Source: Eubacterium sp. CAG:252 (GTDB lineage: Bacteria > Bacillota > Clostridia > Lachnospirales > Lachnospiraceae). From it: a stretch of DNA of 64,000 bases. A program made the position numbers and the translations under genes. Numbering within the stretch: the stretch's first letter is position 1; the number at the start of each line of letters is the position of its first letter. This document shows, one piece after another, positions 56,027-64,000 of this stretch. The notes under the pieces are model-generated. The model saw nothing but the letters and a program-made list of their open reading frames with translations. It was not told the DNA's origin and made no database searches. The DNA lies in the NCBI GenBank assembly GCA_000436535.1, contig FR886340.1:66255-130254 (forward strand), in the 5' to 3' direction.

Positions 56027-56841
56027 GTGCGATGATATTATGCAGGAATAAGGTGGCTGTTAATCCTTTGTATGTCAGTTATTCAGATGTACATTTATAT
56101 ACAGAGGAAGAATTGTGTTACTATATTTACAATAATATATATATAATAACTAATGATTTTGTAAGTGATGAGCTTATACATTTTCTGAGGTATGAAACTA
56201 AGGATGTGCCACTTGCTGGCAGAGTTGAGGAGTTAAGAAGAAACAATGCAGGACTTGCCATGATACTTGTAACAATTCTTAAGTCAGTTGATTATTATTC
56301 AGTAAGTGAGATAGATGAGATAAGCGGAATGCTAAGCACTCTTGACAGCCAGAATTCCTATGAGCGTTTAAGGTCAAGGGCAGATACTTATCTTGACAGA
56401 AAGAATTATTATAAGGCAATAGACTGCTACAGACAGATTATAAAAGAGTATACAAAAGAGGCTTCAGGTGCATTTATGGCAGGAGTACATCACAATCTTG
56501 GAGTGGCATATGCAAGGATGTTCTTATACGAAGATGCTGCGTTTAGCTTTAAGACAGCGTATGAGATAGGACAGTATTCAAAGTCATATAACAGTTATCT
56601 GGCGGCAAATGAGCTTGCATCCAGGAACAGACCGGTTAAAGAGGATGTGTCAGAAGAAGAATATGCTATAAGAAGACGTATAGACAGCCTTAGCGATAAT
56701 GCAAAGTATCAGGATGAATACAGAAAGCTTGAGCAGCTTGTTGCAAGAAAAGAACATGGTGATGTGGCATATTATCATAAGGCAGTCGCAGACATACTGC
56801 ATACATGGAAAGAAGATTATTGTAAATATACTGCGAGGTGA
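56023..56841 (+). CDS. TPR-repeat protein of unknown function
   Basis: 272 aa, cytoplasmic. N-terminal half (1-115) is helical and unrecognised (YSDVHLYTEEELCYYIYNN). Residues about 118-205 contain two TPR-like units: TYLDRKNYYKAIDCYRQII and GVHHNLGVAYARMFLYEDAAFSFKTAYEIG. The C-terminus is charged. Its start ATG overlaps the stop of the Hsp70-like gene (ATGA), pointing to translational coupling. TPRs commonly hold chaperone partners, which suits the neighbour but is inference. Confidence 0.75.
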   Translation: MSAMILCRNKVAVNPLYVSYSDVHLYTEEELCYYIYNNIYIITNDFVSDELIHFLRYETKDVPLAGRVEELRRNNAGLAMILVTILKSVDYYSVSEIDEISGMLSTLDSQNSYERLRSRADTYLDRKNYYKAIDCYRQIIKEYTKEASGAFMAGVHHNLGVAYARMFLYEDAAFSFKTAYEIGQYSKSYNSYLAANELASRNRPVKEDVSEEEYAIRRRIDSLSDNAKYQDEYRKLEQLVARKEHGDVAYYHKAVADILHTWKEDYCKYTAR

Positions 56842-56849
56842 TATAACAG

Positions 56850-58454
56850 GTGGGAATATTCGATGCGTTAAAAAACGGCTATGATAAAGATGATGACTTA
56901 AAAGACCTTGAAGAACTTATGTATGACAATGAGTCGGGCTCTAAAAGCAGACGTTCCATAAATGATATGATTAAGAGTCTGGAGCTTGGCGAAAAAGAGC
57001 CACATAAGAAAAAAGATGATGGTTATGCAGATATATTTGGAAATATATCAGGAAAAAATACAGAGCCAGATGGTTCGAAAGGTCTTGATGAAAAAACAAG
57101 AAGGCAGCAGGCTGATGTGCAGAGGGAAGAGGAGAAGTATGACAATCTTCTTAACAGTATGCAGGCACAGTCGCTTATTAAGAAGGTGGATAGTGTATCA
57201 GGAGTCAATCCATCACAGAACAGAATAAGAGAGCAGGCTAAAAAAAGACAGGCTGAAATTGCAGATATAGAAAAGAATGAAAAAAAATCAGATGAAAATA
57301 TAGATATAAGTAAAGATGTATATTCTGCATACAGTAAAGATATATCAGAAAATGATGATATAGAGAGTGTTGATACAGAAGGCTTTACGGGAACCGAGGT
57401 AGGCGGCTTTATAAAAAGCCAGTGTGATATATGTGGGGAAGCAGCCAGATATATAGAGAATGCCCGAGTTGAGTATGAAAGTGTAACAGACTACTATGAG
57501 GATATACAAAGGATAGAAGGTGCACCTGATGATATAAAAAGAGAACTCATAATGGCAGCAGACATGGTAGATAATCTGTCAGTTGACAGGCGGATATTAA
57601 AAACACCCGACAATAAATTGTCAAACAGGGCATACAGGAACATGGAAGCCTATGAAGATGATTTTCCGGAAGCAATAGTAAAGATGCGTAAGGCAGAAGA
57701 TGAGAAAAACGCTATTGCAAGGGATATAAGAATGGTTAAGGCAGAGCGCTCAATGTGCAGAATGGAAGCTAAAGACCTTGTAAAAAAACAGCTTCGTATT
57801 AAAAAGTATGCACAGATTATATTTGCAATTCTTATATGTGTGTTTGTAGTGTTTATGGCGGCTATGGCTATGTCAGACAATATGGACAATGTAGGTACAT
57901 TTATAACGATAGCATTTTTAGCAGGAATTATGGCACTTGGGTTATTTGCCTATCTTAAAACAATAGAAAGAAAAGTATGTGTAACAGAGATTAAGTTGAA
58001 TAAGGCGACCACACTTCTTAACAGCATAAAGATAAAGTATGTCAATGCAGCCAATGTGCTTGATTACCAGTGCAACAAGTATTACATAAAAAATGCATAT
58101 GAGCTGGAGCAGAAATATCAGGCATATATTGAGATGAAAGAAGAACAGAAAAAAATACTTGAGGTTACAAATAACCTGACCAATGCGGAAACTGACCTTA
58201 TGAATATACTAGGAAGACTTGGGGTTATAGATACACATATATGGATAGCACAGGTAAAAGCTATTCTTAACCCAAAGGAAATGGTTGAAGTAAGGCATAA
58301 TCTGTCCATAAGACGACAGAAGTTAAGAAACCAGATAGAATACAATGAGAATAGAATAGAGGATGCAAAAAATAATATAAAAAATATAACAAAGAAAAAT
58401 CCGGAATATGCAAAGGAAGCATTACAGATTCTTGATATGTATGATAAAAGATAG
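56850..58454 (+). CDS. Coiled-coil protein with two membrane helices, unknown function
   Basis: 534 aa starting with GTG 56850, after GAGG about 12 nt upstream. Residues 1-165 are hydrophilic and probably disordered. Residues about 180-310 are helical, with CDICGEAARYIENARVEYESV near the start. Two close membrane helices (IIFAILICVFVVFMAAMAM and GTFITIAFLAGIMALGLFAYL, about 325-370) form a hairpin. Residues 380-530 are a long coiled coil with many Asn/Lys/Glu. Both ends are probably cytoplasmic. Last gene of the operon beginning at 51359; it may anchor the other three proteins to the membrane (inference). Confidence 0.75.
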   Translation: MGIFDALKNGYDKDDDLKDLEELMYDNESGSKSRRSINDMIKSLELGEKEPHKKKDDGYADIFGNISGKNTEPDGSKGLDEKTRRQQADVQREEEKYDNLLNSMQAQSLIKKVDSVSGVNPSQNRIREQAKKRQAEIADIEKNEKKSDENIDISKDVYSAYSKDISENDDIESVDTEGFTGTEVGGFIKSQCDICGEAARYIENARVEYESVTDYYEDIQRIEGAPDDIKRELIMAADMVDNLSVDRRILKTPDNKLSNRAYRNMEAYEDDFPEAIVKMRKAEDEKNAIARDIRMVKAERSMCRMEAKDLVKKQLRIKKYAQIIFAILICVFVVFMAAMAMSDNMDNVGTFITIAFLAGIMALGLFAYLKTIERKVCVTEIKLNKATTLLNSIKIKYVNAANVLDYQCNKYYIKNAYELEQKYQAYIEMKEEQKKILEVTNNLTNAETDLMNILGRLGVIDTHIWIAQVKAILNPKEMVEVRHNLSIRRQKLRNQIEYNENRIEDAKNNIKNITKKNPEYAKEALQILDMYDKR

Positions 58455-58462
58455 CAAAAATC

Positions 58463-58578
58463 TGTAAAAAGAGATTATGCAGTATATCGGGCAGGGCAGG
58501 ATATAAGGCACAAAATAGTACTTGCTAAAACTATAAGTTGTGTTACAATTAAGAGTGGCTTTTTGTAAAAAGAGATTA
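58463..58578 (+). repeat. 15-bp direct repeat flanking the pheS promoter
   Basis: TGTAAAAAGAGATTA occurs exactly at 58463-58477 and 58564-58578, 101 bp apart, on either side of the pheS promoter. Significance unknown. Confidence 0.6.
58522..58549 (+). promoter_or_regulatory. Promoter of pheST
   Basis: TTGCTA (58522-58527), 16 bp, TACAAT (58544-58549), about 90 bp before the pheS start. The leader lacks the T-box core, although aminoacyl-tRNA synthetase genes of Bacillota often have one. Confidence 0.6.
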
Positions 58579-58638
58579 AGATTCCTAATTAAGAAATATG
58601 ACTCACATATGATGTGCAGTGCAAGAATGGAGGATAAG

Positions 58639-59658
58639 ATGAAAGAGAAACTTGATGCAATCAAAGAAAATGCTTTATCCCAGATTAAAGCAACAGATTC
58701 TCTTGAAAAGTTAAATGATATCAGAGTAGCTTTTCTTGGAAAGAAGGGTGAACTCACAGAAGTCTTAAAGGGTATGAAAGAGGTAGCTCCAGAAGACAGA
58801 CCTAAGGTAGGTCAGATTGTTAATGAAACAAGACAGGCAATCGAGGAAGTATTAGATGCTGCAAAGAAAGACCTTGCTGCAAAGAAGAGAGAACTTCAGA
58901 TGAAAGCAGAAGTTATAGATGTTACACTTCCTGCAAAGAAAGCAGAATTAGGACATAAGCATCCTAACACTCTTGCACGAGAAGAGATAGAAAAGATATT
59001 TATCGGTATGGGCTATGAAGTAGTAGAAGGTCCGGAAGTTGAATATGACCGTTACAACTTTGAGCTGCTTAATATTCCTGCTAATCATCCAGCAAAGGAT
59101 GAACAGGATACATTTTATATTAATGATGAGGTTGTTCTTAGAACACAGACATCACCAGTTCAGGCAAGAGTTATGGAGAAGGGTAAGCTTCCTATAAGAA
59201 TGATATCTCCTGGCCGTGTATATAGAGCTGATGAAGTTGATGCAACACATTCACCTTGTTTCCATCAGGTAGAAGGTCTTGTTATCGATGAGAATATCAC
59301 ATTTGCAGACCTTAAGGGAACTCTTGCAGAGTTTGCCAAGGAATTATTCGGTGAAGATACTAAGGTTAAGTTCAGACCACATCACTTCCCATTCACAGAG
59401 CCAAGTGCTGAGATGGATGTAAGCTGCTTTAAGTGTGGCGGCAAGGGATGCCGTTTCTGTAAGGGCGAGGGCTGGATTGAAATTCTTGGCTGTGGTATGG
59501 TTCACCCACATGTATTTGAAATGTGTGGAATTGATAAAGATAAGTACACAGGCTTTGCATTTGGTGTTGGTCTTGAGAGAGTTGCACTCCTTAAGTATGA
59601 AATCGATGATATGAGATTATTATATGAAAATGACACAAGATTTTTAAAGCAGTTCTAG
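58639..59658 (+). CDS. pheS: Phenylalanyl-tRNA synthetase alpha subunit
   Basis: Catalytic subunit of the alpha2beta2 enzyme. 339 aa from ATG 58639, 4 nt after GGAGGA; longer in-frame starts (from 58540) have no such site and add non-conserved residues. N-terminal coiled coil (1-85), then class II core: GHKHPNTLAREEIEKIF, motif 2 HTSP-like TQTSPVQARVM and RVYRADEVDATHSPCFHQVEG, FRPHHFPFTEPSAEMDV, motif 3 GFAFGVGLERVALLKY. The FKCGGKGCRFCKGEGW segment has the usual Cys-rich loop. pheT follows. Confidence 0.97.
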   Translation: MKEKLDAIKENALSQIKATDSLEKLNDIRVAFLGKKGELTEVLKGMKEVAPEDRPKVGQIVNETRQAIEEVLDAAKKDLAAKKRELQMKAEVIDVTLPAKKAELGHKHPNTLAREEIEKIFIGMGYEVVEGPEVEYDRYNFELLNIPANHPAKDEQDTFYINDEVVLRTQTSPVQARVMEKGKLPIRMISPGRVYRADEVDATHSPCFHQVEGLVIDENITFADLKGTLAEFAKELFGEDTKVKFRPHHFPFTEPSAEMDVSCFKCGGKGCRFCKGEGWIEILGCGMVHPHVFEMCGIDKDKYTGFAFGVGLERVALLKYEIDDMRLLYENDTRFLKQF

Positions 59659-59796
59659 TTAATGTCAGTTTCAAATATTGACGTAAGCTGTGCAGAATTT
59701 TGTGTAACGTGTATATACGTATAAAGTAAATAAGCCCGGTACAGTCAGATTGTAAGGTTATGATTGTTTAGTTTATGGGCGGGAATGGAGATTAGT

Positions 59797-62223
59797 ATGG
59801 ATACATCTATTAAATGGATAAAGGACCTTGTTCCAGGTTTAGAGTGTACAAATCAGGAATTCAGAGATGCTATGACTCTTTCAGGTACTAAGGTAGAATG
59901 TTTTAATGAGCTTGATAAAAATCTGGAGAAAATCGTTGTAGGACAGATTGTTTCAGTAGAAAGACATCCGGATGCTGACAAGCTTGTAGTATGCCAGGTA
60001 AATGTCGGAGATGAAACAGTCCAGATAGTTACAGGTGCACCTAATATTCCAGTAGGTTCAAGCGGACAGAAGGTTCCGGTGGTTCTTGATGGAGGACGTG
60101 TTGCAGGCGGACATGACGGAAGCCCACTTCCAGAAGACGGAATAAAGATTAAGAAGGGCAAGTTAAGAGGCGTTGAGTCTTGTGGTATGATGTGCTCTAT
60201 AGAGGAACTTGGTTCTTCAAGAGAATTCTATCCAGACGCTGCTGAGAATGGAATATATATATTCGGCGATGATGCAGTTGTTGGTTCAAGTGCAGTGGCA
60301 TATCTTGGACTTGATGATACAGTTTTTGAATATGAGATTACTAACAACCGTGTAGACTGCTACAGCATACTTGGTATAGCAAGAGAGGCAGCAGCTACTT
60401 TCAGAAAGCCTTTCAACCCACCAGAAGTATGTGTTGTCGGTAATAATGAAGATGTTAATGATTACATCAAGGTTGAAGTTTTAGCAGATGATCTTTGCAA
60501 GCGATATACAGCAAGAGTTATTAAGAATATAAAGCTTGCTCCATCACCAAAGTGGATGCAGCAAAGACTTATGACAGCAGGTATCAGACCTATCAACAAC
60601 ATAGTAGATATAACTAACTATGTTATGACAGAATATGGACAGCCTATGCATGCTTATGATTATGATACTATTGCCGGTAAGAAGATTGTAGTAAGAAAGG
60701 CAGCAGAGGGTGAAAAGTTCGTTACACTTGACGGACAGGAAAGAACTCTTGATTCAGAAGCACTTCTTATATGCGATGGCGACAAGGCTGTAGGGTTAGC
60801 AGGTATCATGGGTGGCGAGAACTCTATGATAACAGATGATGTTAAGACTATGCTTTTTGAGGCAGCTACATTTGATGGTACTAACATAAGAAAGTCATCT
60901 AAGAAGATAGGCTTAAGAACAGATGCTGCTGGTAAGTTTGAAAAGGGACTTGACCCAGAACTTGCACTTGAAGCTATGAACAGGGCATGTGACCTTATAG
61001 AGCAGCTTGGCGCAGGTGAAGTGGTTGGCGGAGTAGTTGATGTATATCCTAATCCTGTATCTAAGAAGAGAATAGCCTTCGAGCCAGCCAAGTACAATGC
61101 ACTTCTTGGAACAGATGTATCAGAAGCTGATATGCTTGAGTACTTCAAGAGACTTGAAGTTGAATATGATAAGGATGCTAATGAACTTATAATACCTACA
61201 TTCAGACAGGACCTTAACAGAGATGCAGATATTGCTGAGGAGGTTGCAAGATTTTTCGGATACGATAATATTCCAACAACTCTCCCTAAGGGCTCTACAA
61301 CTATGGGTAAGATTACATTTGAAAGAAGTATCGAAGATGTAGCAGGTGAAGTTGCACAGTTTACAGGTTTTTCACAGGCTATGACATATTCATTTGAAAG
61401 CCCTAAGGTGTTTGATAAGCTTAAGCTTGCACAGGATAGTGAATACAGAAAGACAGTTGTAATATCTAACCCACTTGGTGAGGACTTCTCTATTATGAGA
61501 ACACTTCCAGTAAATGGTATGCTTACATCGCTTTCTACTAACTTTAACAGACGTAACAAGAATGTTAAGTTATATGAATTAGCTAAGGTTTATATGGCAT
61601 CTGATGATAAGAATGAACTTCCAGATGAGAGAGTTATGTTTACACTCGGTGCATTTGGCGAAGTTGATTTCTTTACTATGAAGGGTGTTGTGGAAGAGTT
61701 CCTTGAAAGAATAGGAATGAAGGATAAGCCGGAATATGACCCAGAAGCCGGAATTACATTCCTTCACCCAGGCCGTCAGGCAAATGTTACATATGATGGA
61801 ACTAAGATAGGTTATATCGGTGAGGTACATCCAGATGTAGCTGACAATTATGCGTTAGGTGAGAGAACATATCTTGCAGTTATCGACCTTGTCACTGTAA
61901 CTGGTATGGCAAGCTTTGATACAAAGTTTACAGGAATTGCCAAGTTCCCAGCAGTAACAAGAGATATAAGTATGGTTATGCCTAAGTCAGTTCTTGTTGG
62001 CAATATCGAGAAGATTATTGAAAAACGTGCAGGAAAGATACTTGAAAGCTACAAGTTATTCGATATATACGAAGGTGCCCAGATTAAGGATGGCTACAAG
62101 TCAGTAGCATACTCTATCTCATTCCGGGCAAAGGACAGAACACTTGAGGATAAGGATATCACTCCTGTTATGGAAAATATATATAAGGACTTAAGTGATG
62201 CCGGAATAGAACTTCGTGCATAG
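59797..62223 (+). CDS. pheT: Phenylalanyl-tRNA synthetase beta subunit
   Basis: 808 aa from ATG 59797, after GGAG; an ATG at 59785 has GGGCGGGA too near and is less likely. Domains in order: N-terminal, tRNA-binding OB fold (about 40-150; VGQIVSVERHPDADKLVVCQVNVGDE), B3/B4 editing domain (about 210-390), B5 (about 405-475), catalytic-like core, and the ferredoxin-fold anticodon-binding domain at the C-terminus (KFPAVTRDISMVMPKSV ... SYSISFRAKDRTLEDKDI). The editing pocket removes Tyr-tRNA-Phe. Separate ribosome binding site and a 138-bp gap from pheS. Confidence 0.97.
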   Translation: MDTSIKWIKDLVPGLECTNQEFRDAMTLSGTKVECFNELDKNLEKIVVGQIVSVERHPDADKLVVCQVNVGDETVQIVTGAPNIPVGSSGQKVPVVLDGGRVAGGHDGSPLPEDGIKIKKGKLRGVESCGMMCSIEELGSSREFYPDAAENGIYIFGDDAVVGSSAVAYLGLDDTVFEYEITNNRVDCYSILGIAREAAATFRKPFNPPEVCVVGNNEDVNDYIKVEVLADDLCKRYTARVIKNIKLAPSPKWMQQRLMTAGIRPINNIVDITNYVMTEYGQPMHAYDYDTIAGKKIVVRKAAEGEKFVTLDGQERTLDSEALLICDGDKAVGLAGIMGGENSMITDDVKTMLFEAATFDGTNIRKSSKKIGLRTDAAGKFEKGLDPELALEAMNRACDLIEQLGAGEVVGGVVDVYPNPVSKKRIAFEPAKYNALLGTDVSEADMLEYFKRLEVEYDKDANELIIPTFRQDLNRDADIAEEVARFFGYDNIPTTLPKGSTTMGKITFERSIEDVAGEVAQFTGFSQAMTYSFESPKVFDKLKLAQDSEYRKTVVISNPLGEDFSIMRTLPVNGMLTSLSTNFNRRNKNVKLYELAKVYMASDDKNELPDERVMFTLGAFGEVDFFTMKGVVEEFLERIGMKDKPEYDPEAGITFLHPGRQANVTYDGTKIGYIGEVHPDVADNYALGERTYLAVIDLVTVTGMASFDTKFTGIAKFPAVTRDISMVMPKSVLVGNIEKIIEKRAGKILESYKLFDIYEGAQIKDGYKSVAYSISFRAKDRTLEDKDITPVMENIYKDLSDAGIELRA

Positions 62224-62231
62224 AGAGCGCA

Positions 62232-62274
62232 AAGAAAAAGGAAGTGGCTGTAAAGCAGACATTTACTTTTTCTT
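62232..62274 (+). terminator. Hairpin between pheT and queA
   Basis: AAGAAAAAG pairs with CTTTTTCTT around an imperfect inner stem AAGTG/CATT and CTG/CAG. The U-rich right arm could act as a weak terminator. Confidence 0.5.
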
Positions 62275-62308
62275 AGCTATTAAAGATTAATCTAATTAGA
62301 GGAATATT

Positions 62309-63340
62309 ATGGATTTACATGATTTTTATTATGACCTGCCAGAAGAGCTTATAGCACAGGATCCACTTTCAGACCGTTCAAGCTCAAGACTTATGGTGCT
62401 TGATAAGAATACAGGTGCAATAGAGCATAAGATATTCAGGGATATAACAGAGTATCTTAAGGCTGGTGACTGCCTTGTTATCAATGATACCAAGGTTATA
62501 CCAGCCCGTCTTATAGGTGAGAAAGAAGAAACAGGTGCAGCCATAGAGGTGCTTCTTCTTAAGAGACTAGAAGACAGACAGGATACATGGGAAGTGCTTG
62601 TAAAGCCTGGTAAGAAGTGCAAAGTCGGTGCTAAGATAGTATTTGGCGGTGGAAAGCTTAAAGGTGAGATTATAGATATAGTTGAAGAGGGAAACAGGCT
62701 CATACAGTTTACATATGATGGTATATTTGAAGAGATACTTGATGAATTAGGACAGATGCCGCTTCCTCCATATATAACACATAAGCTTCAGGATAAGAAC
62801 AGATACCAGACTGTATATGCAAAGCATGAGGGTTCGGCGGCAGCGCCTACAGCTGGTCTTCATTTTACAGAGAAACTACTTGATAAGATACAGGCTATGG
62901 GAGTTAAGATAGCAAGAGTTACACTTCATGTTGGTCTTGGAACTTTCAGACCAGTTAAAGTTGAGAACATTCTTGAACATCATATGCATTCAGAATTTTA
63001 TCAGGTGGATAAGGAAGCTGCGGATATTATCAATGAAACAAAGGCTAATGGCGGAAGGGTCATAGCCGTAGGTACTACAAGTACAAGAACTCTTGAGTCG
63101 GTAGCTGATGAAAATGGTCATATACCGGTTAAGAGCGGATGGACAGAGATATTTATATATCCGGGATACAAGTTCAAGGCGATAGACTGTCTTATAACTA
63201 ACTTCCATCTTCCGGAATCTACACTTGTTATGCTTGTTTCTGCACTTGCAGGAAGAGAAAATGTTCTTCATGCATATGATGTGGCAGTTCAGGAAAAGTA
63301 TAGATTTTTCAGCTTTGGTGATGCTATGTTTATAAAGTAA
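62309..63340 (+). CDS. queA: S-adenosylmethionine:tRNA ribosyltransferase-isomerase
   Basis: Transfers and isomerises the ribose of S-adenosylmethionine onto 7-aminomethyl-deazaguanine in tRNA, giving epoxyqueuosine. 343 aa. Diagnostic stretches: [98 protein letters not shown]. Start ATG 62309 after AGAGGAAT. The remaining queuosine genes (tgt, queG/queH) are not in the window. Confidence 0.96.
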   Translation: MDLHDFYYDLPEELIAQDPLSDRSSSRLMVLDKNTGAIEHKIFRDITEYLKAGDCLVINDTKVIPARLIGEKEETGAAIEVLLLKRLEDRQDTWEVLVKPGKKCKVGAKIVFGGGKLKGEIIDIVEEGNRLIQFTYDGIFEEILDELGQMPLPPYITHKLQDKNRYQTVYAKHEGSAAAPTAGLHFTEKLLDKIQAMGVKIARVTLHVGLGTFRPVKVENILEHHMHSEFYQVDKEAADIINETKANGGRVIAVGTTSTRTLESVADENGHIPVKSGWTEIFIYPGYKFKAIDCLITNFHLPESTLVMLVSALAGRENVLHAYDVAVQEKYRFFSFGDAMFIK

Positions 63341-63374
63341 CACCAACACATTAAAATTTTATAAAACACATAAT

Positions 63375-63420
63375 ATAACTTTGACATACTTTCCTGCGTG
63401 TGGTAGTATGTCAAAGTTAT
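63375..63420. promoter_or_regulatory. Symmetrical promoter of rnpB inside a perfect inverted repeat
   Basis: ATAACTTTGACATACT (63375-63390) and AGTATGTCAAAGTTAT (63405-63420) are perfect 16-bp inverted arms around a 14-nt spacer. TTGACA (63381-63386), 17 bp, TAGTAT (63404-63409) forms a good promoter on the + strand, with the start site predicted near 63416, about 20 bp before the RNase P RNA. The mirror promoter (TTGACA, 17 bp, AAGTAT) exists on the - strand. It may double as the queA terminator hairpin. Confidence 0.72.
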
Positions 63421-63435
63421 TGAATGTTTATTAAT

Positions 63436-63902
63436 ATGAGTAGCACAGATAATCGCGGCTGCAAGTGTCGAAAGACCGCAGGTGAGGAAAGTCCGGGCTT
63501 CGCAGGGCAGGATGCCGGATAACGTCCGGTGGAGGTGACTCCAAGGCTAGTGCAACAGAAATATACCGCCAAAGCAAGAAGGTGAATTTATTAATGTCTT
63601 TACATTACTAACTTTACTGATGCATGTACATTAGCAGTTTTGCTGCTGATGTTATAGAATTAACACTTTAGTGTTAATTCTATTGGTAAGGGTGGAAAGG
63701 CAGCGTAAGAGACTACCGCAGCACTGGTAACAGTGCTGGCTATGTAAACCCCATCCGAAGCAAGACCAAACATAAAGCGATACGGCTGCCCGTCGTGCTT
63801 TTAGGTAGGTCGCTTGAGCTTACTGGTAACAGTAAGACTAGATAGATGATTATCATCAGCCAGATGATGGCTGGACATAACCCGGCTTATAGTGCTGCTC
63901 AT
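63436..63902 (+). ncRNA. rnpB: RNase P RNA component, with enlarged P12 region
   Basis: Catalytic RNA for 5' processing of tRNA. Ends set by P1: ATGAGTAGCAC (63436-63446) pairs with GTGCTGCTCAT (63892-63902), 11 bp with one G-U. Conserved blocks: GAGGAAAGTCCGGGC near 63484, GTGCAACAGAAATATACCGCC near 63551, GGTAAGGGTGGAAAGG (63684 on), the GTAAACCCCATCCG / GAAGCAAGACCAAA core, and ACATAACCCGGCTTATAG at the 3' end. P12 and its loops (63571-63683) are about 113 nt, compared with about 25 nt in E. coli, and contain extra hairpins such as GAATTAACAC/GTGTTAATTC. Total 467 nt, longer than the usual 350-400. The 98 bases after it hold nothing I can identify. Confidence 0.93.
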
Positions 63903-64000
63903 ATATATGTTTGATGGCAAGATAGAATAATAGAATATATGGCTTTTTACACGAAACATGTGTTACACAGCCCTGAAAGCGCAGAAGCGTAAGAATGGAG

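Noticed and set aside
58455..58638. T-box leader before pheST
   Set aside because: No specifier-loop or antiterminator core sequence found.

Overview
The window looks like the chromosome of a low-GC Gram-positive anaerobe of the Clostridia, most likely family Lachnospiraceae. The reasons are an AT-rich coding style with AAG/ATA/CTT-type codons, AGGAGG-type ribosome binding sites, a Rex repressor, a MetH split from its activation domain, a CIRCE-controlled hrcA-grpE-dnaK-dnaJ cluster, and a DUF5717/DUF5716-type operon that I associate with this family. The family-level call is from memory of gene families; no search was run. Almost every gene is on the + strand; the exceptions are the ABC-F gene at the left edge, a secreted PIG-L-type deacetylase and an AP2-domain protein.

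Left part (1-19 kb): a truncated ABC-F ATPase diverges from a DEAD-box RNA helicase. Next come a B12-dependent methionine synthase split into two overlapping genes, rex with a consensus promoter overlapped by its own probable operator, a coiled-coil protein, the NAD(P)H-hydrate repair enzyme Nnr, an apparently orphan MazF/EndoA toxin, a CorC-like CBS protein and a two-gene ABC importer without a binding protein. Then follow ilvN-ilvC, a secreted PIG-L deacetylase, a HemC-like protein that has lost its key catalytic residues, MecA and an S66 peptidase.

Middle part (19-31 kb): leuC-leuD, a 141-bp palindromic element, an AP2/HNH-like protein with a folded element upstream, thrC, then the heat-shock operon behind a perfect CIRCE box, and a strongly expressed-looking KDPG aldolase.

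Accessory locus (31-38 kb): five membrane or membrane-anchored proteins (three permease-like, none with an ATPase) followed by a LytTR response regulator and a GHKL sensor kinase. Three promoters in and after this locus share one layout: two ATACC-type direct repeats exactly 21 bp apart, with the -10 box 33-34 bp beyond the start of the second repeat. The third promoter has no large gene; it seems to drive a short transcript of about 300 nt ending at a terminator. This is the strongest candidate here for an undescribed regulatory system.

Right part (38-64 kb): an M16C metallopeptidase, era-recO, a pyridoxal kinase-like protein, a TatD-associated-type radical SAM protein, glyS, a zinc-ribbon membrane protein with a long Asn/Lys-rich linker, a D-Ala-D-Ala carboxypeptidase and rarA. 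Next is a four-gene operon of unknown function (1188-aa protein, Hsp70/actin-like protein, TPR protein, coiled-coil membrane protein), then pheS-pheT, queA and the RNase P RNA gene with a greatly enlarged P12 region. A 19-bp word recurs exactly three times (and once with small changes) inside unrelated coding regions of this part, always on the + strand and always in the frame that reads LKKSD.
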